Source: Azolla pinnata
Taxonomy: Eukaryota; Streptophyta; Polypodiopsida; Salviniales; Salviniaceae
NCBI GenBank assembly: GCA_037176905.1
Contig: JBBBWG010010446.1
Span: 1-21,778, forward strand
Length of the DNA stretch: 21,778 nt
Reading direction: 5' to 3'
Positions 11,119 through 21,007 of the stretch are shown here, piece after piece. The first letter of the stretch is position 1, and every line of letters begins with the position of its first letter. The notes below the pieces were generated by a model. That model made no database searches and was not told the DNA's origin. It saw nothing but the letters and a program-made list of their open reading frames with translations. The position numbers and the translations under genes are program-made.

Positions 11119-11575
11119 ACATGCATGCATCACATGCATCACCCGCATCACATACATACCTACGTGCACACACGCACATGCATGCATATGCATACATACA
11201 TCACCCCCATTGCCTACATCACATACGTACATACATACAAACACACATATGCACACATGCATACATACATACATGCACACATACATTCATGCACACATGC
11301 ATACATACATTCATACATACACACATGCATACATACACACCATGCATACATACATGCACGCAAACACACATACAGACACACATACATACATACATCCATA
11401 CATACATGCATGCATACATACATACATACATACATACACACACATACATACATGCACACGCACATACGCACACATACATACATGCACACATGCACACGCA
11501 CACATACATGCATGCACACGCACACATACACACACGCACACATACATACATACCTACATAAATACATACATACAT
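10940..11575. repeat. Compound CA/CATA/CATG microsatellite, about 640 bp
   Basis: Nearly the whole interval alternates pyrimidine and purine. It includes an uninterrupted (CA)n run at 11060-11116, preceded by another at 11046-11059. Long CATA, CATG, CACA and CACG mixtures follow to 11575. All long open frames here (His-Thr on one strand, Cys-Val-Met on the other) are translations of the repeat. It lies just upstream of the probable RGP transcription start. Alternating purine-pyrimidine DNA of this type can adopt Z-form; that is established for CA repeats and inferred for this tract. Confidence 0.95.
11558..11564 (+). promoter_or_regulatory. Possible TATA box of the RGP gene
   Basis: ATAAATA lies at the very end of the microsatellite, about 30 bp before a C/T-rich leader-like sequence that starts near 11590. 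Its position is suitable, but it sits in CATA-repeat sequence, so a chance match is quite possible. Confidence 0.3.
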
Positions 11576-11589
11576 GACCGTCTTCTTTA

Positions 11590-12542
11590 AACACGTTCTG
11601 TAGCTCCTCCTCCCTCCATCGATCCTCTGAGAACTGTCTTGAAGCTCTCCAAGGTATACCCCCCCTCCCCTTCCTTCTCTCTTTCTCTGTAATCGGCTTC
11701 CTGCTCCCTTTTCCTCTTTTCTTCTGGTGCTTTTTCAAGGTTTTCATCGGATTTCTGTTTGTGTGGCATATATTCCAAACTGCTAACTGAGACATTGGCC
11801 TTTGTCTAACTTTCTTCGCCCCTCTTCGATTTGTGGTTCTCTACTCCGTCTTTTCTTTTTTCTCTTTGCTGTTTGGAATCCCTAAACCTCGATCCGTAGA
11901 TTATTTGTACCGTTGGCCGGCCAGATCCATATTTTGTCGAAATTCGTTTTATCTTCGATTTTGGAATCCGCTTAGATCCATTGATTATCTTCTGCATCCG
12001 AAACCAGAAATGTGTTTGGTTATTGGTGCACGTAGATGTGTACATTTTCTTGCCTCTTTAACTTGAAGGTGAGGCTGTCTAGCTATCGATCCTTTATGTA
12101 AAATTCCTTACTTTGTTAATTATGACCGGTCGACTTAAAGTAGTTTTTGGCAGATTTTCTGGATTCGTTTGCAACATTGTCTTTTCAATCTGGCATAGTT
12201 TTAACAACGTTTTTTTATGCACACAAATCGGAATGTCTGTGTTTCAAAGAACATGCCTCCTGCTAATGTTTTTGATTCGTTGACAATGTATAAGCAGTCT
12301 CAGCATATGACAGCTCATGCCTTTACTTTGAATCTTAGTTCGTGTCATACAATCTACATTGCCACAAGCCAACATAAAATGTGGACAAAAAGGAAATGCA
12401 GGGTGTATAAAGCAAATCACATGGTCATTAGAGGAACTAACACATATGTATAAGTATGGTTATGAAAATATAACTTATCCATGATATGAGCATATATAAT
12501 GATGCAATTCATGCTATTTATTTTCGAACCAGGGTTTTCAGG
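11590..12542 (+). other. Probable RGP 5' leader with an intron
   Basis: A C/T-rich segment at about 11590-11652 resembles a plant 5' leader and ends CTCCAAG|GTATAC, a good donor at 11653. U-rich sequence follows. Acceptors occur just before the ATG (TTCGAACCAG at about 12533 or TTTTCAG at about 12541). A leader intron of about 0.88 kb would explain why no coding sequence appears here. This is inferred from splice signals and composition only. Confidence 0.4.
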
Positions 12543-15051
12543 ATGGCATTGAGAGACGAGCTCGACATTGTTATACCGACAATCCGGAATTTGGACTTCC
12601 TTGAGATGTGGCGTCCATTCTTCCAGCCTTATCATCTTATCATCGTGCAAGATGGTGATCCAACAAAGGTCATCAAGGTGCCGGAAGGTTTCGATTATGA
12701 GCTCTATAACCGCAATGATATCAACAAGATCTTGGGGCCCAAAGCCTCTTGCATCTCCTTCAAAGATAGCGCTTGTCGGTGCTTTGGCTATATGGTCTCT
12801 AAGAAGAAGTACATCTACACTATTGATGACGACTGTTTTGTACGTAATGAAAATTTCCTCCCTTCTTTGTTATAGCTTCCGAATTTCATGAAGACAAATT
12901 TGATTACACTTACAGTAACACATACATGTAAAGAGAGGTATGTACATAACACCTAGACATATACATGTATGTGCTTTTATGTGCATGTAGTGCCTTTTGA
13001 TCTATATGTATATATACGTTCATGTGATGCATAGTGTATGTATGTATATACATGAGCATGTAGCACATGTGTGTATGTGCACATGTACATGTGCATGCAG
13101 ATACACTTGCATATATGTGTACATAATATGCATACATGCACATGTAATATGCATGTATATGCTGTTCATGTGGTCTCTATGAAGAAAGAATGTACACAGT
13201 TGATGCTCATTGGTGTTGTAGTCCGAGTATTTTTAGGTTGCTAAGAATCCGTCTGGTGAAGACATAAATGCTCTGGAGCAGCACATAAAGAATCTTTTGA
13301 CTCCATCGACACCATTCTTCTTCAACACGTTGTATGATCCATATCGTGAGGGTGCAGATTTTGTACGTGGCTATCCTTTTAGCCTCCGTGAAGGTGTCCC
13401 AACTGCAATTTCTCATGGGCTCTGGCTCAACATCCCTGACTATGATGCCCCTACACAGCTTGTGAAGCCGGCAGAGCGAAACACAAGGTGAGATTAATTT
13501 TGAATCGTCCATCATGTCATGTGCAATAAACCCTTGTTTATATCACTGCTTTTTCTTGGAAAATCTTCCGGGAGATAACATGTGCCCAGTCCTGCTTAGA
13601 AACGTCATGCTTTTCTTTTGCTCGCAGCAAATATTAAAGGTTAAGCATGGTTTTCCTGCATCATGTATATGCATGTTTTATGTTTCTTTCTGTAAGATTT
13701 GTTTAGTTACCAGTAAGAGAATGTATCATCTAGCCTGTTTTTGCCCTAGACTGAGACCCGAACCAAAGTTTTTAAATTATAGCGGGCAGATTCCGCTGTT
13801 TTGAAATAAGCATTTTCATCTAAATCCATTTCTCTTTAGACTTGAACCCCCTAAGTTTTAAGACTTGATAAAGAGTTAGGGGTTGCCAGCAGCATGCATT
13901 ACATCGAGACATTGTCATTTTTTATTTGCGGTGCTGTATTTATGTGCATGGAATGAGAGCTAGCCTGTGTTAAAAACAATAATGTAAATGTTAATCTACT
14001 CACAGAAACGATGATTGTTTTCCCTCAGATACGTGGATGCAGTTTTGACGATTCCCAAAGGCACTCTTTTCCCTTTATGTGGGATGAATCTGGCATTCAA
14101 CCGAGAGCTCATCGGACCAGCCATGTACTTTGGGCTCATGGGTGATGGCCAACCGATCGGGAGATACGATGATATGTGGGCTGGATGGTGTGCAAAGGTA
14201 TGCATACAAACATACACATAAACGTTGGGTGTGCAAATGTGCTTGTTTTGGCGGGGTGGTCCATTGCTCAAGTGTTTGACCTTTGAAGGGCATTATGAGT
14301 GTTACCGTTTTTTCTATGCAGTTTAAGTGAAGAATGGACCCAATGTCACATTATGGTTGTTAGATGGGGCCATGCAAAATGGTCTTCTTATAGACATATA
14401 CCATCTTCACATTAAAAAGTGTGTGCATGTTTGTGGTCCCCTGCTGCATTCATGCATGTCCAATGACAAGAAGTGGGTGCAGTTTCAGTTGTGCATAATT
14501 GTAAACCCTAAAAATCGGAGACTTTTTTGGCAGCAAATCAAAGTAAATTGCTGCTCCATTGAATACCAGGAATCATGACCTTGTTTTTCTTCTTCATTTT
14601 CTGTTGCAAATTTGACGTCTCATCTGTTATGGACCTTTTGCTTTTGTCATTCCACTTACTTCCTTAAATCGACATACTATGAGAAAATAATGGGTGTTCA
14701 TTATATCAGGTGATCTGTGATCATCTCGGGTATGGAGTAAAGACAGGGCTGCCTTACATTTTCCACAGCAAAGCGAGCAATCCATTCGTGAACCTGAAGA
14801 AAGAGTACAAGGGCATCTTCTGGCAGGAGGAGCTGATCCCTTTCTTCCAGTCAGTGAAGCTCCCAAAGGACATAAACACGGTCCCGAAGTGCTACCTGGA
14901 GCTGGCGAAGCTCGTCAAAGAGAAGCTGAGCTCGATCGATCCATACTTTGTCAAGCTCTCCGAAGCCATGGTCACTTGGATCGATGCTTGGGAGCAGCTC
15001 AATCCCTCCCAGAAACCGGTGATCGAGGCAAACGGCATCAAGAAACAATGA
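12543..15051 (+). CDS. RGP: Reversibly glycosylated polypeptide / UDP-arabinopyranose mutase
   Basis: The RGP/UAM family interconverts UDP-arabinopyranose and UDP-arabinofuranose at the cytosolic face of the Golgi, supplying arabinofuranose for cell-wall polysaccharides and glycoproteins. Four coding exons (12543-12839, 13237-13487, 14029-14197, 14710-15051) join with GT-AG introns to 352 aa; relatives have about 345-365. Visible hallmarks are [19 protein letters not shown] (5-23), the acidic triad DDD (95-97) in [20 protein letters not shown] (141-152), [28 protein letters not shown] and [18 protein letters not shown]. Arg143 and Arg150 lie in the segment where the glycosylated and activity-essential arginines of other plant RGPs were mapped. 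The N-terminus (MALR) is about 15 residues shorter than in many angiosperm forms. The C-terminus is a short hydrophilic tail. No signal peptide or membrane helix is seen, as expected. Identity is secure; which paralogue (RGP1/2/3 type) is not. Confidence 0.96.
12915..13175. repeat. Degenerate TG/TA-rich tract in RGP intron 1
   Basis: Intron 1 is largely a degenerate alternating purine-pyrimidine tract (TGTATG, ACATG, TATATA and GTGCACATG motifs). It is T/G-rich on the plus strand, roughly the complement of the A/C-rich upstream microsatellite. No coding signal is present. Confidence 0.75.
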
Positions 15052-15320
15052 AAAAACCTAAGTAGAGGGAGGGGAGGGGGTTTGCTTCGTTTTTCTTCCG
15101 AGAGAAATTTCATCTTCATAGTTGATGCAGCTCATGTGCTTGTTTTCGTTCTCATTCGAATCACACATATTTATATGATTTGATTCTTCTGGAAAAGGTG
15201 CGCATGGATGAAACAAACTGAAGGGTCTGTGAGCGTGGGTAAAATATCTGCTTGGTTCTTGACCGTGCTGTTTACGGTGCTCGTGGAAGAAGGTCAAGTG
15301 TTTCACTTGACCGAGTCTTT
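15052..15320 (+). other. Probable 3' UTR and flank of RGP
   Basis: Non-coding sequence follows the RGP stop. It starts with an A-run and a G-rich block, then T-rich text. No perfect AATAAA is present; TATTTATATG near 15170 is only a loose near-upstream element candidate. Confidence 0.4.
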
Positions 15321-15862
15321 GATCTGATTCAAACTGAATCCCTGAACCCAATTCAGTTTTAATTCAATCCGGATCTCTATGCCCGATGCAGTTCTAATTC
15401 AATGTGAATCCCTAAACCTAATTTAGTTCTAATTCACTTCGGATTGTCAAACCCGAGTGAGTTCTAATTCGATCAGGATCCCTAAACCTGATTCAGTTCT
15501 AATTCAATATGAATCCCTGAATCCAATTGAGTTCTAATTTAATCCGAATCCCTAAAGAACCCAATCGACTTCTAATTCAATCTGAATCTCTGATCCTTAT
15601 TAAGTTCTAAGTGAGCCTGATCGTGATGCAGTTCTAATTGAGCTTGAATCTCTAAAGCCAAATCAATCGTAATTCAGTCTGAATCCCTAAACCCAGCCCC
15701 AGTTCTAATTCAAATCCGAATTTCTAATCCTCTAATTGACTCTGAATCCCTAAGCCCAACTCACTTCTATTTGAATCTGTTATCCCTAAACCCCAAATCA
15801 GTTGTAATTCAATCTGAATCCTCGAATCCGATTCGGTTCTAATTCAATCGGAGTCCTCGAAA
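15321..15862. repeat. 35-bp minisatellite, about 15 degenerate copies
   Basis: A block GTTCTAATTC is followed by AATCTGAATC, CCTAAACCCA and ATTCA, together 35 bp. The GTTCTAATTC block recurs at 15356, 15391, 15426, 15461, 15496 and 15531 at exact 35-bp spacing. It continues with small indels at about 15569, 15604, 15631, 15666, 15702, 15801 and 15836. Many copies contain CCCTAAA. Divergence between copies is clear, so the array is old or evolving without strong homogenisation. It carries no coding potential. Confidence 0.93.
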
Positions 15863-17082
15863 CACTTCTCTGCCGTTCAATCCGTCATTGGCAAGTGACA
15901 CATGCATCTCGTCGGATCGAGTTACTCGCCCGTTGCAACTCGGCCACATTCTCCGATGCCCGAGGATCGGGAATTTACTACTCTGCGGTTGGTTGTGGTA
16001 GGTTACGGAGTCGGAATCTGCTCGCCGTGCCTCGTCTACATCTGGGTTCAGACCAAGTCAACCTGCACTTCTGGCTCGATCTAATGCGCTTCAATGAAAA
16101 GGTTTCGGGGAAGGTTGGTTGAAATACACAGAGGGAGAGAGAGAGAGAGATGTCTACGGATGCTCTGCCAGGCAATATCCAAAGACGAATAATTGAGGGA
16201 ATTCGCCTTCCGTGTGAGGCAATGCCTGACGATCGCCATGATAAAACATGCAGATTCCCAACGCGTCGAGATATAGCGAGCGAAAATCGGTGGTGGGAAA
16301 TTGGTCCCTGCTCGTGGTCATGCTCTTGCTCTCTCTCTCTCTCTCGCGCTCTCTGTGTCTATCTAGTCTCCTCCTGCTGCTTTGTTCTAGAACTTCTGAA
16401 TGCGACCCCGAAGAAAGGACAAGGAGGAGCGTTGGAAAAATCGGGGTGGTTTCTTTTCACACTTGCGTGGCCACGTGATCGTCCACCAGAGAGACTCGCC
16501 GAGGCGTAGTGGACGATCCACTCCGATACGCCCCCCCACCCTCGGGATTGTGCCGGGTCTTTCTAGCGTCTGTGACTGTTGCGAAGCTGCTCATCTTACC
16601 GATATTTCTCCCGCACCCATTGATTTTGTTTCAAAGTCTACGTTTTCTTTTTCGGCGATGCTCTCTTGGAGGATGCACTGAGCGGCAGTAGCCGGTCGCT
16701 CCTCCGTCTGCAGCTGCAGACAAGGAGAGGCAGTTGGTTGGTTGGTCGGTCGGTGGAGCGATTGGGGCAGCTGCAGGCGAGAGAGCGAGAAAGAGGGAGA
16801 CAAGCGTCCGTTGGTCAAGAAACAGTTCCGAAGTCAGCTCGTGATCTGTAACTCTCTTCTTCTTCTTCTTATGGGCCATGTGCGCGTGAGTTTCGAACTC
16901 ACACGGCTTTTGACCGAGTCAGCGGCGTCATTCATTCGTGTAAGGAAAAGTCAAAAAAAGTTTCCAGAGAGGACAACTGGTGGCCACTTGACTCAACAGG
17001 GGAGAAAAAAAAAGAGATTGTGGAACAAAAACCCAAAGCTTACAAGTCTGTTTAGTTTTGCACCCCAAAATCCCAGAGAGAA
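15863..17082. other. Upstream region of the receptor-kinase gene
   Basis: No gene is recognised. There is a GA run at 16135-16150 and a CT run at 16329-16345, which are common near plant promoters. A hairpin-like GTGAGTTTCGAACTCAC lies at 16887-16903. The open frames in both directions are short, overlap each other, and match no domain I know. A TATA box could not be placed. Confidence 0.5.
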
Positions 17083-17107
17083 GACAGACAGACAGACAGA
17101 CAGACAG
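17083..17107 (+). repeat. GACA microsatellite in the receptor-kinase leader
   Basis: About six GACA units end 30 bp before the ATG at 17137, so this repeat probably lies in the 5' leader of the receptor-kinase mRNA. Confidence 0.8.
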
Positions 17108-17136
17108 CACACCCAGCTAGTCTCTTCCAGTTGGCC

Positions 17137-20100
17137 ATGGCAGAAGAAGAAGAAGAAGCGAGCGATCGCGGCGCGAGGAGGTCCAGGAAATCGATCGGGG
17201 CCATCAATGGCATGATCGTCGGCATCTTGATCGGGATCGTCGTCGTTCTGAGCCCCGGCGGTTTCACACTTGCGGCGTCCGCAAGGAACCTGAGCGACGA
17301 TGCCCTCGTCCTCCTCCGCGTGAAGGCCGCGGTCCTCGGGCCCAACGACAGCGGCCTCGTCCTCGGAAGCTGGACGAGCGAGAACCTCTCGTCGGCGTGC
17401 TCGTGGCCGGGCGTCGCCTGCTCTGCGGACGGCCTCGCAGTCACGGGCCTCAGCTTCTCCGGCTTCTACCTCAACGGAACGCTCCCGGCCGCGGTCTGCG
17501 AGCTCGCGAGCCTCGCGGAGCTCGACGTGAGGTTCAACAACTTCACCCAACCCTTCCCTTCCTTCCTCCTCTCCCCGGGGGGCAACGGCACCGGCACCGG
17601 GTGCTCGCAGCTGACCTACCTCGACCTGAGCCAGAATTGGTTCTTCGGGGAGCTCCCAGGGAACATCTCGCGATTGCAGGGCCTCGAGTACCTGAGTCTG
17701 GAGTCGAACTCGTTCGTGGGCGCGATCCCCGCGGGCTTCGGCGCGCTCCCGAGGCTCGAGCACCTGAGCCTCCGCGGCAACCAGCTCCTCGGCGCCGTGC
17801 CGCCGGAGCTCGGCAACCTGTCGAGCCTGCGCTGGCTCGACCTCGCCTACACGATGACCGAAGGTTCCGCGATCCCGCCCGAGCTCGCGAGTCTCGCAAG
17901 CCTCGAGAAGCTCGACCTCTCGGGATCGCGGTTCGAGGGCGCGATCCCGCCGAGCCTGGGCGCGATCCCGCGGCTCGCGCACCTCTATCTGGGCACCAAC
18001 AACCTCTCGGGCGCCGTCCCAGCGTCGCTCGCCAACCTCTCCAGCCTCCAGAGGCTCTACCTCTACGAGAACAAGCTCTCGGGCGCCTTGCCCGCGCTCG
18101 ACGCCGCCCATCTCCCCGACCTCTTCGACGTCGAGCTCGAGAGCAACTACTTCGAGGGCGCGATCCCCGCGGGCTACGCCAACCTCTCCGCGCTCTCCAC
18201 GCTCCACCTCTACGACAACCTCCTCTCGGGCGCGCTCCCCGAGGGCCTCGCGCTCCTGCCCAACCTCTCCGTCCTCGTCGTCTACGGGAACGCGCTCTCG
18301 GGCGCAATCTCGGCCGAATGGGGCCTCCACAACCTCGACGCCGCCCCAGGGTTCGCGCAATTCGACGTGAGCGACAACCGCTTCTCGGGGCCGCTCCCGC
18401 CGAGCTTGTGCCGCGGCGGATCGATCCAGAAGGTCGCGTTCAGGGGGAACTCGATGTCGGGCCCGATCCCCGCAAGCTACGCAACGGAATGCGTGAGAAT
18501 GACGCGGTTCATCGCCGACGGGAACCTCCTCTCGGGGAGCGTGCCCCCGGGGCTGTGGACGCTGCCCTCGCTCGACACCCTCGATCTTCAAGCCAACAAC
18601 CTCTCCGGGAGCATCGTCCTCGATCCCGCTAACGCGACGACGAGCACCGGCAGCGTCTTGACCACGCTCCTGATCGCCGACAACGCGCTCGAGGGCGCGA
18701 TCCCCGGCGAGGAGATCGCGGCGATCTTCCCGCGCCTCGCCAAGCTCAACGCGTCGGGCAACAGGCTCTCGGGCGGCCTCGCGCCGCAGATCGCGCGGCT
18801 CACGCGGCTCGAGACGCTCGATCTCTCCTCCAACGCGATCGGCGGCGAGATCCCCTCGTCGATCGCGTCCCTCGAGGGCCTCAACTACCTCGACCTCTCG
18901 CGCAACCGCATCTCGGGCGCCATCCCGCCCGAATTGGGGCAGCTAGGCAGCCTCGACTACCTCGACCTCTCCTACAACGCGCTCAACGGGACGTTCCCCG
19001 GCGGCGCCGCCGAGGAACAAGCCTTCGCCCGGCTCACCTACTTCAACGTCTCGTACAACGATCTCTCGGGGGCCGCGCCCCAGCAGCTCGAGGACATCTT
19101 CCCGGGGAGCTTCGCGGGGAATCCAAAGCTTTGCAACTCCTCCTCCTCCTCCTCTTCCTTGTGCAATGGCAACGGCGACGGCGGCGGCGGCGGAGACGAT
19201 GGCAAGGCGAGCCGCCGCAAGAGGCTCGCGATCGCCGTCTCGGCCGCGCTCATCGCCGCGGCCGCGCTGGTGCTGTGCGCATCGGGAGCCGGATTCGTCC
19301 GCGCCCGTCGCCGTCGCCAGATGATGAGCAAGATGGGGATGGAATCTTCTTCGCCGTCGTCTTCGTCCCCGACGATGACGATGAAGGCGATGAAGGCGAT
19401 CGACTGGAAGGTGATGTCGTTCCAGAGGCTCGACTTCGACGAGGGCAAGATCTTCGAGAGGCTGGACGAGGCGGGCGTGATCGGCTCGGGGGGCAGCGGG
19501 AAGGTGTACAAGGTGCTGGTCCCGGGCTCGAAAACGCCAGTCGCGGTGAAGAAGATCATCGTGACGAGCCGATCGTCGCGGTCGCCGCCGTCCTCATCTG
19601 GGAATGTCCCGCGGGGATCGGGCGTTTCGGACAAGTTCGACGCGTTCGCGACGGAGATGGAGGTCCTGGGGAGCAGGATCAGGCACGCCAACGTCGTGAA
19701 GCTGCTCTGCTGTTGCGTGAGCGATCGCGCGCAGTTGCTCGTCTACGAGTACGTTCCCAGGGGAAGCCTGGGAGATGCCCTCCACAGGGCCTATCTCGCG
19801 GAGCTCGACGACTGGGGGACGAGGTTTCGCATCGCGATCGGGACCGCGAGGGCTCTGGCTTATCTGCACCACGACTGCAGCCCCCCGATCCTGCACCGCG
19901 ACGTCAAGTCCAACAACATCCTCGTCGGCGCCGACTTCGAGCCCAAGCTCGGCGACTTCGGCGTCGCCAAGTCGCTCCACGCCGGCGCCGCGTCCAGCGC
20001 CAAGCTCGACATGACGCGCCTCGTCGGCTCCGCCGGCTACATCGCGCCAGGTACTGTTCAGAAACCAAATCTCCCCAGCTCTCTCTGTTTCCCCTGGCCT

Positions 20101-21007
20101 CTCCTCTCTGGGTTGGTCCCTTTGATCTTCTTCCTGGCGAAATGCTCGAGATCGGCGTGGTCCGGATCTTGTCTCGACCGTTGAATCGACCGGTTTACAA
20201 GCCGCGTAAAAGTCTGTTTCTGAAACCGGTTTTGGAACGGCTCGAGCTCGAGTTTTTGTTGTTTTTTTTTTTTTAATGGCCCGGCTTGATAAACCAAAAA
20301 ATTTCCGGATCGTTCGGGGGTGTGCAGAGTGCGCGTACACGGTGAGGGTGGATGCGAAGAGCGACGTGTACAGCTACGGGGTCGTGCTGCTGGAGCTGGT
20401 GACGGGGAGGAGGGCAACTGGCAGCTGGGAGCAACAACCACAACAACAACAACAACAATCATCACCACAACAACAACAACAACAACAACAACAATCATCA
20501 CCACAACCACAACAACAACCACCACAACAACAAAAACAACCACAACAACGACAACAGCAACAGCAACAGCAACAGCAACCGCAACCGCAACCGCAACAGC
20601 AACAGCAACAGCAGAAGCAGCAGGTGGAGGATCTGGTGAAGTGGGTCACGAGGATGGCGCAGAGCAAGGAGGACGTGTGGAGCGCGGTGGTCGACGCGCG
20701 GATACAGAGCAAGCGCGAGGAGCGCGAGAGCGTGGCGTCGGTGCTGAAGCTGGCGCTGCAGTGCACGAGCGCGCTCCCGCAGCGCCGCCCATCCATGCGC
20801 GACGCCGTGGAGCTCCTGCAGAGAGCCGCTCCGCCCGAGTACCAGCAGCAGCATCAGCACCGCAAGCTGCTGCTCAGCAGGAGCTCCAGCGCCACCCCCC
20901 AAAGCTCCGCTAAGTATAGCAGCAATAACAACATCAACAACCACAACCACAACCACAACAACAAGAAGCACAGTAACAATGACAATTACTATTGCCCTTA
21001 CATTTAG
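17137..21007 (+). CDS. LRR receptor-like kinase, subfamily XI type (HAESA/CEPR-like)
   Basis: A plasma-membrane receptor kinase; relatives perceive secreted peptides. Exons 17137-20050 and 20328-21007 join with a phase-1 GT-AG intron inside GYIAP|E, giving 1197 aa. Order: acidic/basic head (1-25), hydrophobic segment (26-46), LRRNT with C88 and C95, about 22 LRRs of LxxLxLxxNxLSGxIP type (about 96-655), Cys pair C666/C676 around a Ser run, membrane helix (697-721) with basic stop-transfer RARRRR, then kinase. Kinase residues: P-loop GSGGSGKV (783-790), K805, E840, H920-R921-D922, D940-F941-G942, A970-P971-E972, and RPSM near the end. All catalytic residues are present and it is an RD kinase. 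A 65-residue Gln-rich insert (1006-1070) lies between helices F and G, where relatives have about ten residues. The tail is Ser-, then Asn/His-rich. I chose the ATG at 17137 (GCCATGG context); M26 would give a cleaner signal peptide. The ligand and closest orthologue are unknown. Confidence 0.93.
20432..20623 (+). repeat. CAA/CAG repeat encoding the kinase Gln-rich insert
   Basis: In frame, 47 of residues 1007-1070 are Gln, interrupted by Pro, Ser-Ser-Pro, Lys and Arg. The first two thirds are mainly CAA codons; the last third is CAG/CAA mixed with CCG. No stop or frameshift occurs, and the conserved kinase text VEDLVKWV resumes at once afterwards in the same frame. Confidence 0.9.
20924..20986 (+). 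repeat. AAC/CAC-rich stretch encoding the Asn/His tail
   Basis: Residues 1171-1191 of the receptor kinase are mostly Asn and His (NNHNHNHNN core) from AAC, CAC and AAT codons. It follows a Ser-rich linker after the kinase domain and is probably disordered. It looks like a related AAC/CAA microsatellite read in another frame. Confidence 0.8.

Noticed and set aside
10981-11590. Open frames of 120-200 codons on both strands (His-Thr-rich or Cys-Val-Met-rich)
   Set aside because: They are direct translations of the CA/CATA microsatellite, open in several frames at once, with no non-repeat core.
13848-13882. Inverted repeat CCCCTAA...TTAGGGG in RGP intron 2
   Set aside because: The arms are only 7 bp with a 21-bp loop, and no target-site duplication or extension supports a transposon.
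16887-16903. T-arm-like hairpin on the minus strand (GTGAG, TTCGAAA loop, CTCAC)
   Set aside because: No matching acceptor stem, anticodon arm or correctly spaced A box is found. A T-run also lies where the body of a tRNA would be. It may be a chance palindrome or a tRNA-derived scrap.
17131-17136. In-frame TTG two codons upstream of the receptor-kinase ATG
   Set aside because: The ATG at 17137 has a good GCCATGG context and plant nuclear genes rarely start at TTG.
16993-18591. 532-codon open frame on the minus strand across the receptor-kinase exon
   Set aside because: It is antisense to a clear LRR coding exon with extreme GC at third positions, which removes stops on the other strand. 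Its Arg/Glu/Val-rich product has no domain.
17397-18632. Long open frame in another plus-strand frame within the LRR region
   Set aside because: It is an Arg/Pro-rich out-of-frame translation of the GC-rich LRR repeats.
20399-20623. Possible in-frame cryptic intron (225 nt, GT...AG) that would remove the Gln insert
   Set aside because: It would also delete the conserved VTG after helix F, and the CAA-rich tract lacks the U-rich sequence expected before a plant acceptor. RNA-seq junction reads would overturn this.
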